A DNA stretch of 17,585 nucleotides from UBA1151 sp963579925 (GCA_963579925.1 CAUZJA010000033.1:1-17585); one strand, 5' to 3'. Shown: positions 8,542-16,372, numbered from the stretch's first letter. Numbers and translations are program-made. Notes: generated by a model not told the origin, from the sequence alone.

Positions 8542-9799
8542 TAGAGCTCAGGCTCGACATCGGCGTTCGCCTTGCGGCAAGCAGGGCGAACGCACCGAAT
8601 ATGAACGCGCCCACCACGATCGCAAAGGGAATCGAGTAACTCCCGCGTTGATCGAATATGTAGCCCGCAAAAAGCGGACCGACCAATTGCGGCAAGATCC
8701 CCGCAACGCTCACAAACCCCATGATCGTGCCGAAGGACTTCAGTCCGAATGCTTCAGCGATGGTCAACGGGATCAACGCACCCATTCCACCGAATCCAAG
8801 CCCAAAGACCACCACCGCGCCCCACGCCCACTGCGATCCTCCGCCGGCGATAAATAAAAATACGCCAGCTGCCTGAATAGCGAGACTGAGAACAAATGCC
8901 AGTCGGGCCGTTATCTTCTCGCTCAGCAACCCAAAAAAGATCTTGCTGGTCAATCCAAAGAAGGCCGTTAACGTGAGGGCTGCTGCTGCCGCGCCGCTTG
9001 AGAACCCCTGGCTTTCCAGGTGGGGAATCATCTGACTCAGCATCACTGAGTACGTCAGTGAACCAGCCGTAATTCCGGCTGCAATTAGATAAAACGAATA
9101 CGAGTGGAGCGCTACCCTCCCAGAAACGCCCGGAATCTCACGCGGTTTTCCGGGAGACTCACCTGGTTCAACCACTTCTGGCGGGCGTTCTCGAATCACC
9201 AGAAATACCAGGACTGCAAGAGCGACCGATATGAAGCCGAGAGACGCAAATCCCCATCGCCAACCAGACAGCGCGATGATTCCAGCAGCGAGTGGAACTA
9301 TCGTCAGACCACCAAAGTTGTTGCCTGAGGTGACGATTCCCATCATTCGGCCACGAGTTTTGGGGAACCATAGGCCGACCAGACGCCCCGCAGGCATGAC
9401 CGCAGCACCCGGCATTCCTATGTAAACAATGGAGCTGAAAAGGTAGAACTCCCAGAGGCTATCGACACTGGCACGGAGGAAAAAACCAACCGACATGATC
9501 AGTAGTGATGCGACCATCACGGGGCGCGCGCCAACGCGGTCCATAAGTCGGCCCACGATAGGGGCAACTACACCCGATACGAAGCTAAGCGCCACACCCC
9601 AGTTGACCTGCGCCCGAGTCCACCCAAACTCTTCTTCGAGAGGCTCCACAAACGCGCCAAAGGCGTACCCGGTCATCCCGACGCTGATGCCAGTGGACAG
9701 GAACGCCACCACCGCAACGTTCCATCCGTAGTACATGCCGCCGATTCGTCTTGCGATTTGAATCGGTGACAAGTCTGCGATTGTGACTCTGCTGCTCAA
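8534..9799 (-). CDS. MFS transporter 2, monocarboxylate / oxalate-formate antiporter type
   Basis: This 421-residue, 12-helix carrier opens with YYGWNVAVVAF, an N-terminal signature of the monocarboxylate porter and oxalate:formate antiporter groups. It continues with EFGWTRAQVN in the first loop and motif A-like GRLMDRVGARPVM. These families move small carboxylic acids, so uptake or exchange of a monocarboxylate is a fair guess. An upstream ATG at 9970 would put the start inside the divergent NHL gene and across its promoter. TTG 9799 has AAGGA five bases before it and is my choice; ATG 9736 (MYYGWN) is the other candidate. The 3' end overlaps the isomerase-like gene by 8 bases. Confidence 0.87.
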   Translation of the reverse strand: MSSRVTIADLSPIQIARRIGGMYYGWNVAVVAFLSTGISVGMTGYAFGAFVEPLEEEFGWTRAQVNWGVALSFVSGVVAPIVGRLMDRVGARPVMVASLLIMSVGFFLRASVDSLWEFYLFSSIVYIGMPGAAVMPAGRLVGLWFPKTRGRMMGIVTSGNNFGGLTIVPLAAGIIALSGWRWGFASLGFISVALAVLVFLVIRERPPEVVEPGESPGKPREIPGVSGRVALHSYSFYLIAAGITAGSLTYSVMLSQMIPHLESQGFSSGAAAAALTLTAFFGLTSKIFFGLLSEKITARLAFVLSLAIQAAGVFLFIAGGGSQWAWGAVVVFGLGFGGMGALIPLTIAEAFGLKSFGTIMGFVSVAGILPQLVGPLFAGYIFDQRGSYSIPFAIVVGAFIFGAFALLAARRTPMSSLSSTT

Positions 9800-9874
9800 A
9801 TAGTTCCTTATCCAAATTGATGATTCCGAGAATGGAACCGGTGAATGGTACGCCCGATCTGGGCTAAGGGCTTG

Positions 9875-9880
9875 TATACT
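9875..9880 (+). promoter_or_regulatory. candidate -10 box of the NHL-repeat gene
   Basis: TATACT would start a leader of about 65 bases ending with CGGAG shortly before ATG 9952. No good -35 is visible 17 bases upstream. The downstream sequence cccgctctca resembles that after the candidate -10 at 7572. Confidence 0.35.
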
Positions 9881-9951
9881 CCCGCTCTCAGTCCCCAGAC
9901 CAACCAGAAACATCCCAGGACAAGCCAGAGCAATCGCCCGGAGTTCCCAAC

Positions 9952-10893
9952 ATGCCATCAACGCCCACATCGTCGACAGTATTTGAGCCCGCAGTAGGCT
10001 GGCCAGCCGTTCCCCACGGCATGTCGTTCAAAGAGGCAACATCAGTTGCGGTAGACGGTGACGACAACGTTTACGTATTCAACCGCGGCCAGAATCCCAT
10101 GATTGTGTTCAATCAGGCAGGCGACTACCAGGGAACATGGGGCGCAGGTGATTTCCAGAGGCCTCACGGCGCCTACGTTGGACCAGATGGCAATTTGTTC
10201 CTGATTGATGATCTTGACCACTCAGTGAAGAAGATGACCACTGGCGGCGATCTTCTGTATGTACTCGGCACGGCCGGCGTGGCAGCTGAGTGGCAGCAGG
10301 GCGGCATATTCAACCGACCCACCGACGCGTTTGTCTCGCCCAAGTCTGGCGATACTTTCATAACAGACGGGTACGGGAACTCCCGGGTTCACCGTTTCAC
10401 CGCGGATGGCAAGCACGTTCTCTCATGGGGTGAACCGGGCACCGGTCCGGGGCAGTTCAGCCTCCCCCACAACCTTGTGGTTCTGGATGATGGCCGAGTA
10501 GTGGTCTGCGACCGCGAGAACTTCCGACTTCAGGTCTTCTCAGAGGATGGCGACTTCATCCAGCAGGTCCATGCACACCGACCAATGGCAATTGGCGTTG
10601 GTGTTGGCGATGACAAGGCCATCTACGTTGGTGAGGCTGGTGCACCGCCAGTGCAGGATGGTGTTCCTGGACTGGGCCTTCAAGTGAAGGTGATGGATTA
10701 CGATTTCAACGATATAGCCCGCATTGGCACCGGGGTTCGAAGCGAGAACCCGGATAGCTTCATTGCACCGCACGGCATCGCAATCGACTCGCAGGGCAGC
10801 GTATACGTCGCAGAGGTGGCATACACCGCGTATGGATCGTTGCAGAAACCGCCCCGCGAAGTGATCAGCTTGCGCAAGTGGGTGCGAGCGTAG
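9952..10893 (+). CDS. NHL-repeat beta-propeller protein (amidating-lyase-like)
   Basis: This 313-residue protein is built of repeated blades of about 45 residues, each with a pattern such as SVAVDGDDNVYVFNRGQNPM, HGAYVGPDGNLFLIDDLDHS, DAFVSPKSGDTFITDGYGNS, NLVVLDDGRVVVCDRENFRL and HGIAIDSQGSVYVAE. This makes a six-blade NHL propeller close to the catalytic core of peptidyl-alpha-hydroxyglycine alpha-amidating lyases. Bacterial members of this shape are common and mostly of unknown activity. No signal peptide or lipobox is seen, so it is probably cytosolic, unlike the eukaryotic enzyme. A CGGAG about eight bases before the ATG supports the start. It stands alone between divergent MFS carrier 2 and convergent MFS carrier 3. 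Confidence 0.86.
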   Translation: MPSTPTSSTVFEPAVGWPAVPHGMSFKEATSVAVDGDDNVYVFNRGQNPMIVFNQAGDYQGTWGAGDFQRPHGAYVGPDGNLFLIDDLDHSVKKMTTGGDLLYVLGTAGVAAEWQQGGIFNRPTDAFVSPKSGDTFITDGYGNSRVHRFTADGKHVLSWGEPGTGPGQFSLPHNLVVLDDGRVVVCDRENFRLQVFSEDGDFIQQVHAHRPMAIGVGVGDDKAIYVGEAGAPPVQDGVPGLGLQVKVMDYDFNDIARIGTGVRSENPDSFIAPHGIAIDSQGSVYVAEVAYTAYGSLQKPPREVISLRKWVRA

Positions 10894-10932
10894 GGGGAAC
10901 GGCTTTGCGGTTCGGCCTCCTCGGCCCCCCGG

Positions 10933-11030
10933 GAGAGGATTGAGGTGAGGGGGCTGCTGGGGCTCATGAGTTACTGCGAGAGCTAAGAGGGAGTGCAACA
11001 GCCCCTCTCATCCTAACCTTCTCCTGTGGG
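10933..11030. repeat. imperfect inverted repeat between convergent genes
   Basis: The segment 10933-10956 read on the minus strand (starting cagccccctcacctcaatcc) closely matches 10999-11026 on the plus strand (starting cagcccctctcatcctaacc), with about 42 bases between. Sequences of the form ccctcacctaaccctctccc recur as intergenic repeats in many bacterial genomes. The position between two convergent stops fits a bidirectional terminator or a REP-like element. There is no U tract. Confidence 0.5.
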
Positions 11031-11043
11031 AGAAAGGACGAGT

Positions 11044-12264
11044 TCACCGCTTGCCATTGGCCATTGCTGCGGCTTCAGGAAGACGTCTGAGGTAGAGCAT
11101 CGCGGCTATTCCGATGGCCGGGCCGATTGCCAGCAGGGCAAAAGCCGGCCCCCAGCCGGAAGCGTCTTCTATTATCGGGACGAGCCTGATTGTGACGGCT
11201 GTGAGAGCGAATCCGATGCCGGTCTGAAAAGTCAGCATTGTGCCGCGATATGCGGGATCGCTTAGCTCTGTCATGGCGGTTGAGAACTGGGCTGAGTCTG
11301 CGATTACTGCCGCTCCCCAAACAAGCGCTAGTAACACTATTACTACGGACATATCAGCTGGAATATAACCAATAAATAACGCTAAACCACCTGATATTGC
11401 CATCGCTCCAGAGGTCACATAAGCGCGCCCGAATCTCTCCGCCAGCAGGCCCGCTGCGAAACTTGCAATAGCCCCTGCGGCAAACACTGCAAACGCCAGC
11501 GCACTTGCCAGTTCCAGTCGATCGCCAATGAGCGGCCTCGTGCCCACGACGGCGAGCAGGAATGCTCCAATCCAGGCCCACATGGCGTACAGCTCCCACA
11601 TGTGACCCAGGTATCCAATCAACGTCAGGCGTTGAGCGCGTTCTGTGAACAATCGCAGCATGTAGCGGGGTGCAAACGTCGCTCCCTTCACATCGTGTGG
11701 ACCATCTGAAACCACTGTCCACACCAGAAGTCCGCCCAAAAGCGACAGTATCGAGCTGCCGATGATCGTGGCTTCCCACTGGTCGCTGAACAGGGAGCGG
11801 AGCAAGTGCGGCGAACCTGAACCTATAGTGAGCGCTCCGATCATGGCACCAAGTGCGATGCCGCGTCCTCGCACGAACCAGCCGGACAGGATCTTCATCC
11901 CCGGCGGGTAGACGCCGCCAAGGAACATTCCAGTGATGAAACGTACGATGATGACGAGCGCGAAATTGTCGACCGGAATAACAAGAATATTCATCAACCC
12001 TGCGCCTATAGCGGCAACTCCGTACAGCCGTCGAGCGGGGATGAGATCGGCGAGGTTCGTCAGGGCGATCAGAAGCGATCCAGCTACAAAGCCCATCTGG
12101 ACTGCTATCGTCAGCCAGGCGATATCACCATCGCTGAATCCTTTCTCAGTCTCGAGGGCTGGCGCGATAGCGTTCGTGCTGAACCACACGGACAGCCCAA
12201 AAACCGTGGATAGCGATACCAGCAAAAGTGCCCGGTTTCGGGCTTTACCTTCGCTCTCGGTCAT
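11044..12264 (-). CDS. MFS transporter 3
   Basis: This 406-residue major facilitator has about 12 hydrophobic segments. Between helices 2 and 3 it carries TNLADLIPARRLYG, a departure from the usual motif A because the GRR glycine is replaced. Helix 4-5 has RFITGMFLGGVYPPGMKILSGWF and then GRGIALGAMIGALTIGSGSPHLL. The arrangement resembles the cyanate/nitrate-type MFS branch, but the substrate cannot be assigned. The ATG at 12264 has GAAAG a few bases upstream, a weak ribosome site. It lies downstream of the aminotransferase on the same strand, separated by 119 bases that hold several dyads, so joint transcription is possible but not clear. Confidence 0.87.
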   Translation of the reverse strand: MTESEGKARNRALLLVSLSTVFGLSVWFSTNAIAPALETEKGFSDGDIAWLTIAVQMGFVAGSLLIALTNLADLIPARRLYGVAAIGAGLMNILVIPVDNFALVIIVRFITGMFLGGVYPPGMKILSGWFVRGRGIALGAMIGALTIGSGSPHLLRSLFSDQWEATIIGSSILSLLGGLLVWTVVSDGPHDVKGATFAPRYMLRLFTERAQRLTLIGYLGHMWELYAMWAWIGAFLLAVVGTRPLIGDRLELASALAFAVFAAGAIASFAAGLLAERFGRAYVTSGAMAISGGLALFIGYIPADMSVVIVLLALVWGAAVIADSAQFSTAMTELSDPAYRGTMLTFQTGIGFALTAVTIRLVPIIEDASGWGPAFALLAIGPAIGIAAMLYLRRLPEAAAMANGKR

Positions 12265-12304
12265 CCGCTTTCAGTCATATCAGGGTTAGGCAACTAATCC
12301 GCCC

Positions 12305-12361
12305 CAGTGCAGGTTTCACTGCAACATTGGTTTCGCTGCATCCATGAGTAGTTGGATGCAG
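12305..12361. promoter_or_regulatory. cluster of dyads and a direct repeat between aminotransferase and MFS 3
   Basis: ctgcatcca (12336-12344) and tggatgcag (12353-12361) form a perfect 9-bp stem with an 8-base loop. cagtg and cactg (12305-12321) form a shorter hairpin. ggtttcactgca (12312-12323) and ggtttcgctgca (12329-12340) are direct repeats differing at one base. This could be the end signal of the aminotransferase transcript or an operator for MFS 3. There is no T tract on the minus strand. Confidence 0.4.
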
Positions 12362-12383
12362 GTATCTCAGTGATGATCGCTAC

Positions 12384-13841
12384 CTACAGCCCCATATCTG
12401 CGACGACCTGAGTGAGCGACTCATCAATCCCGGTCACGATCTCGTCCACATCACCGTTCTCGATCATGAGTGGAGGTCCTAGAGTGATCGCACTTGCACT
12501 GGGGCGAAGAATCAGGCCTCGCTCCTCAAATAGCTTGGTGAGCGCGGCGCTGACGCCATCTGAGACTTCAAACTTCTCTTTCGTTTCGCGATCTTTCACA
12601 AGATCAATCCCAAGTAGCAGTCCCAGTCCTGTGACATTGCCGATGATTTCGTGTTTGTCCTTGAGGCCGGTGAGTTTCTCAAGGAAGTAGGTGCCCAATA
12701 CGCGGGCGTTCTCCACCATGTTTTCTCGCTCGATGATCTCAATGTTCTTGAGCGCTGCAGCGGCGGCTACGGGGTGGCCGGAGAAAGTGAGGACGTGCTG
12801 GAAATATCGAGTATCGGTGCCACCAGCGAAGGCGTTGGCGATATCGTCACGGGCGATGCTGGCGCCAATTGGCAGGTAGCTTGAGACGATGCCCTTGGCT
12901 ACGGACATGATGTCTGGCACTACGTCCCAGTGATCCACTGCGAACATCTTGCCAGTGCGGCCAAAGCCGGTGATCACCTCGTCGGCAATCAGGATCACGC
13001 CGTATTGGTTGCAGATCTCTCGCAATCGTGGCCAGTACTCATCGCCGGGAACCGCGACTGGGGCAGGTACCGAAATAGGCTCTGCGATGACCGCGGCAAC
13101 CGTGTCGGGGCCATGGAACTCCAGAAGCTTCTGGATCTGGTTGGCACAACGCTCAGCGCACTCATGATCTGTCTGTCCACCCATTTCGCATCGGTAGGGG
13201 TAGGGCTGGGGGGCGTAGATCATTCCGGGGTAGGCAGGTTCGAAATCCGCACGCGTCGACGCCTGCGATGAGCCACCAAGCCACATCGTGAGCCCCAGCG
13301 CGCCGTGGTAAGAGTCATATCGACTGATCACTTTGTAGCGACCGGAGTGTCCCGCTCTTTGGTAGAACGCTCTAGCGATCTTGATTGAGGTCTCGTTGGA
13401 TTCTGAACCGCCGCTGGTGAAGAACGACCGGTTCAAGTCACCGGGAGTCATTTCGGCTAGCTTTGCTGCCAGTTGCGCCGTGGGCTCAGAAGCTGTTCCC
13501 TGCGGAAAGTAGTGCAACTTCCGCATCTGCTCTGCAGCGGCATCTGCAATCTCTTCCTGACCGTACCCAGCATGAACTGACATGTAGCCGCCATTCACGT
13601 CGAGCCAGCTTTTCCCCTCGTTATCGATGATTCGCGCACCCTTGCCGGAAACAGGAACGATGGGATCTTCCTCAGCTAATTCCTCCCACCCGCGATTGTG
13701 CATCCACAAGTTTTCAACTATTGCTTTGCGTGTTTCCTGAACTGAACTGGAGGGAGATTTGGTTGCCACTGAAGCTGCTCGATTGCTTGCTAGATGTGTA
13801 TTGCGTCCGGCGATCTTGGGAGATGAACCGCTTCTGGTCAA
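12384..13841 (-). CDS. class III PLP-dependent aminotransferase
   Basis: This 485-residue enzyme should transfer an omega-amino group between an amine or amino acid and a keto acid such as pyruvate or 2-oxoglutarate, using PLP. Visible features are the phosphate-binding TSGGSESNE (142-150), the YHG that stacks on the cofactor (178-180), D287 in ADEVITGFGRTG, the Schiff-base lysine K316 in SVAKGIVS, and a threonine in HVLTFSGHP. The family includes beta-alanine:pyruvate, taurine:pyruvate and glutamate-1-semialdehyde-type enzymes; which one is not decidable. It starts at TTG 13841 with AAAGG about eight bases upstream. The first 35 residues are Ser/Thr/Ala-rich and absent from most members, so a later GTG (residue 25) could be the real start. 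No membrane or signal sequence is seen. Confidence 0.9.
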   Translation of the reverse strand: MTRSGSSPKIAGRNTHLASNRAASVATKSPSSSVQETRKAIVENLWMHNRGWEELAEEDPIVPVSGKGARIIDNEGKSWLDVNGGYMSVHAGYGQEEIADAAAEQMRKLHYFPQGTASEPTAQLAAKLAEMTPGDLNRSFFTSGGSESNETSIKIARAFYQRAGHSGRYKVISRYDSYHGALGLTMWLGGSSQASTRADFEPAYPGMIYAPQPYPYRCEMGGQTDHECAERCANQIQKLLEFHGPDTVAAVIAEPISVPAPVAVPGDEYWPRLREICNQYGVILIADEVITGFGRTGKMFAVDHWDVVPDIMSVAKGIVSSYLPIGASIARDDIANAFAGGTDTRYFQHVLTFSGHPVAAAAALKNIEIIERENMVENARVLGTYFLEKLTGLKDKHEIIGNVTGLGLLLGIDLVKDRETKEKFEVSDGVSAALTKLFEERGLILRPSASAITLGPPLMIENGDVDEIVTGIDESLTQVVADMGL

Positions 13842-14009
13842 GCACCAACCTTTCTACGGTCGTCTACGATCAACCAGTTAATAGTCTGTAGCAGTTGGTA
13901 GTAAACACCCACGCGCACCCAGAAAACGGCCTATCTGATTCAAGTACAAAGCGGGCTATGGTTTTAGTTGGCCCGAAATTCGATACCTGTCCACGATCAT
14001 TGGGATGTT

Positions 14010-15248
14010 ATGGATCAGTCGATAGTCAGAGCCGTACTCGCACCGACCAAACTGGCCTGGAAAAGTCAGATTGGGCGTGATTTAGACGCGTCGTACGATG
14101 TCAACAAATCAGAAGCCGGCACGTTCGCCGGCGCCATAACCGCCGCTGTAGCGTTTACTGGTCAACTTGAGGGGCATGCGTTGTTCGTGCTTGGGCGCAC
14201 GGCAGCCAAGAACGTTGAGGCCGTCTACAAAGAGGCCTTTGACGATGAGATCACAGAGAAGACCATCACGGCTGTAGAGAAGCTGAAGGAATCCATAGTG
14301 GTGAATATCCCTAAGCTCCTGAAAACCGCCGGCTACGAATGCAAAGCCGAACTGAGCAGCGTCGCGGAAACAACGGACAAGGGTGTCTCGAATGCCACAG
14401 ATTGGCCTGGAGCTGCGAGCCTCATAACACCTGACGACTTCGCCATTGAAGGTGATACTGACCAGATAAATATCTGGGTAGATGTCACTCACATGGATCA
14501 GGAAGATGAAGGCCTAAGCGGTGATCAGAAAGAGATCCTGAACGGCATACGGGACGATCAGGATTCCGATGATGGCACTCGTCTATATCAGGGCGATATC
14601 AATGGCCTGACCATTGCAGAAGCAAAACGGGCCAAACTACGTGGGGAAGTCGCCGGGGGCAACGTTGTACGCACTCTGGAGACTCTGGCTGGAGATGAAA
14701 TTCACGTATCGCCAGAAGTGAAAGCCGGAATTGTTAGCGTAGAGCGTCTTGACCTCGTTGGTGAAGACGGGAAGAGCCGGACTGTCCTTGGGACCATGGA
14801 CGATGGTTCTCCATTCCTATCCATGGCAGATTCTGAAGGTCACATCAGGACCACCTTCAGGCTAGATGAAGAAGGCAACGCGACCCTGATCTTTGCCGAC
14901 GATATTGGCGCTGAAACCTGGATTGCGCCTCGCGACCTACCAGGGGAGCTTGAACCGGTCACGCCAGAGAACATGGCGAATATGGCCCAGCTAGCGGCCG
15001 CACCACCAATGGACGGTCCTTCTCCGAATGGCGGCCCTCCAGGCTCGGGCCCAATGAGACGTCGCCCGCCACCTCCACCGGGACGTGGTCGACCAAGAGG
15101 TGGACCACCACCACGCCGCGGCCCCGGCGGACCAAGGCCACCCGGTCAGCGACCGCCTCCTGGCCGACGACCCGGCCCACCTGGACGCAGACCTCCGGCT
15201 GCAGGCCGCCGTCCCGCGCCGCCTCGCCCAAGACGCCAGCCAGCCTAA
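14010..15248 (+). CDS. hypothetical protein: CheX-like domain, beta-repeat region, Pro/Arg/Gly tail
   Basis: I do not recognise the whole 412-residue protein. Residues about 40-162 resemble the CheX/CheC fold: a strand pair around AAVAFTGQLEGHALFVLG, then a helix TAVEKLKESIVVNIPKLLKTAG where CheX has its ELxN phosphatase motif. In my alignment the catalytic Glu and Asn positions hold Lys91 and Glu94, so phosphatase activity is doubtful. Residues 165-240 are acidic and helical. Residues 245-305 hold two approximate repeats of a short beta unit (LDLVGEDGKSRTVLGTMDDG, then ADSEGHIRTTFRLDEEG). Residues 331-412 are almost only Pro, Arg, Gly and Ala, strongly basic. No membrane segment is visible. 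ATG 14010 is chosen over TTG 13968; neither has a strong ribosome site. No chemotaxis genes are nearby. The coding call is firm; the CheX link is a visual match only. Confidence 0.75.
   Translation: MDQSIVRAVLAPTKLAWKSQIGRDLDASYDVNKSEAGTFAGAITAAVAFTGQLEGHALFVLGRTAAKNVEAVYKEAFDDEITEKTITAVEKLKESIVVNIPKLLKTAGYECKAELSSVAETTDKGVSNATDWPGAASLITPDDFAIEGDTDQINIWVDVTHMDQEDEGLSGDQKEILNGIRDDQDSDDGTRLYQGDINGLTIAEAKRAKLRGEVAGGNVVRTLETLAGDEIHVSPEVKAGIVSVERLDLVGEDGKSRTVLGTMDDGSPFLSMADSEGHIRTTFRLDEEGNATLIFADDIGAETWIAPRDLPGELEPVTPENMANMAQLAAAPPMDGPSPNGGPPGSGPMRRRPPPPPGRGRPRGGPPPRRGPGGPRPPGQRPPPGRRPGPPGRRPPAAGRRPAPPRPRRQPA
14994..15245 (+). repeat. low-complexity Pro/Arg/Gly coding tract
   Basis: This GC-rich stretch encodes the last 80 or so residues of the CheX-like protein with many PPP, GRR, RRP and GPP runs and no acidic residue after D335. 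Its base composition is unlike the rest of the gene, and it is the most GC-rich part of the window by eye. Confidence 0.8.
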
Positions 15249-15278
15249 TCCGCACCCTGATCACATTCGGGAATCGTC

Positions 15279-15284
15279 TATCCT
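15279..15284 (+). promoter_or_regulatory. candidate -10 box for a leaderless channel transcript
   Basis: TATCCT ends six bases before ATG 15291, again the spacing expected of a leaderless mRNA. No Shine-Dalgarno or -35 is seen. It lies in the 42-base gap after the CheX-like gene. Confidence 0.35.
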
Positions 15285-15290
15285 GACGGT

Positions 15291-16331
15291 ATGACGAACC
15301 GCGAGCCATCGATTCCGGGCGTCGCATTGCTGCGACGACTATGCATTGTTGTTCCTATATTCTCCATAGTCATTGGCTTTGGGGCATTTGGATACAAGCT
15401 GCTAGAGGATGAAATCTCGTGGGTCGATGCCATCTACCAGTCGGTGGTCACCATTAGCACCGTCGGCTTTGGCGAGGTTCATCCGCTGGGAGATGACTCC
15501 CGAATCTTCACGATAGTGCTCATTCTGCTGGGAGTTTCGGCGTTTACATATACGTTCAGCACACTTGGTGAATACATTGTGGCTAGTGAGTTCAGGGGAC
15601 TTGTAAGGGCGAGAAGAATGCAGAAAAAAAATCGCAGGACTCAAAAATTACTACATCGTCTGCGGCTTTGGGCGCGCAGGGCAGCGAGTAGCTGCAGAGC
15701 TGCGAGACTCCAGCCGATCTATCGTGATCGTTGAAGCTGACGCAACCATCACCGAAGAGGCTATCGACGATGGATGGTTGGTCGTGACTGGCGATGGCGG
15801 TGACGACGCAGCGTTGGTTCGAGCCAACATCGCATCGGCAAGTCGATTAGTAGCCGCAACTGGCTCTGATGCGACGAATCTCATGATTTCGCTATCGGCG
15901 CGCTCGCTCAACTCGGACATATTCATCGTTGCGAGGGCTGACGATGAGGTGAACGAGCACAAACTGCTCACAGCAGGAGCGAACGCGTTGTAGCCATCTA
16001 CCGCTCGTCTGGCCGACGCATGGCCCAGCTCGCGATGCGGCTTCACGCGGTTGAGTTCACCGATATTGTGATGGGTGATCAGGAGATCGAACTGTCCATC
16101 GAAGACATCACCGTTCGCGCCCGATCACCATTGGATGGAGCGACCATCGAAAGTTGCACAACGCCAGAGGGCGGCAACTACATGATCATCGCTGTGCGCC
16201 GTCAGGATGGTGCGTTGGAAACGATGCCTCCGCCGTCTGCTCCCATCGCAGTGGGCGATGTGTTGGTGGCGCTGGGAACTCGTGATCAACTTCAGGCGTT
16301 GGAATCGATGACGCTGACTCCCACTGGATAA
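15291..16331 (+). pseudogene. 2TM potassium channel with RCK (TrkA-N and TrkA-C) domains, broken by two single-base indels
   Basis: Intact relatives of about 345 residues form inner-membrane K+ channels gated by cytosolic RCK domains. The first piece has TM1 (about 12-34), the pore loop with filter TVGFGE (57-62) and TM2 (72-97). At the A8 run (15624-15631) the family sequence moves one frame; reading seven A's gives KKIAGLKNYYIVCGFGRAGQ, the GxGxxG of the TrkA-N fold. That frame continues through EADATITEEAIDD and IFIVARADDEVNEHKLLTAGAN, then meets TAG at 15991. Adding one C near 15984 (AACGCG to AACCGCG) would restore ANRVVAIYRSSGRRMAQLA, which continues in the original frame through the TrkA-C domain to 16331. 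The two shifts are +1 and -1. As written, translation ends at 15734 after 147 residues. Slippage on the A8 run could rescue the first shift but not the second. Confidence 0.85.
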
Positions 16332-16372
16332 GGCAAATAAACACCTAGGGGTAGAGCATTCTCCGGTGCGGG

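Noticed and set aside
9800..9970. 57-codon upstream extension of MFS carrier 2 to ATG 9970
   Set aside because: It would run into the divergent NHL gene, cover its candidate promoter, and add non-homologous residues; TTG 9799 has a ribosome site.
13842..14009. Small RNA or riboswitch in the aminotransferase / CheX-like divergent gap
   Set aside because: No convincing stem structure or known riboswitch core was seen; only a weak TATTAA-like box on the minus strand near 13878-13883.
15724..16331. Two separate small genes at 15724-15993 and 16020-16331
   Set aside because: They are the TrkA-N and TrkA-C parts of the broken channel gene; single-base corrections join them to the pore domain.
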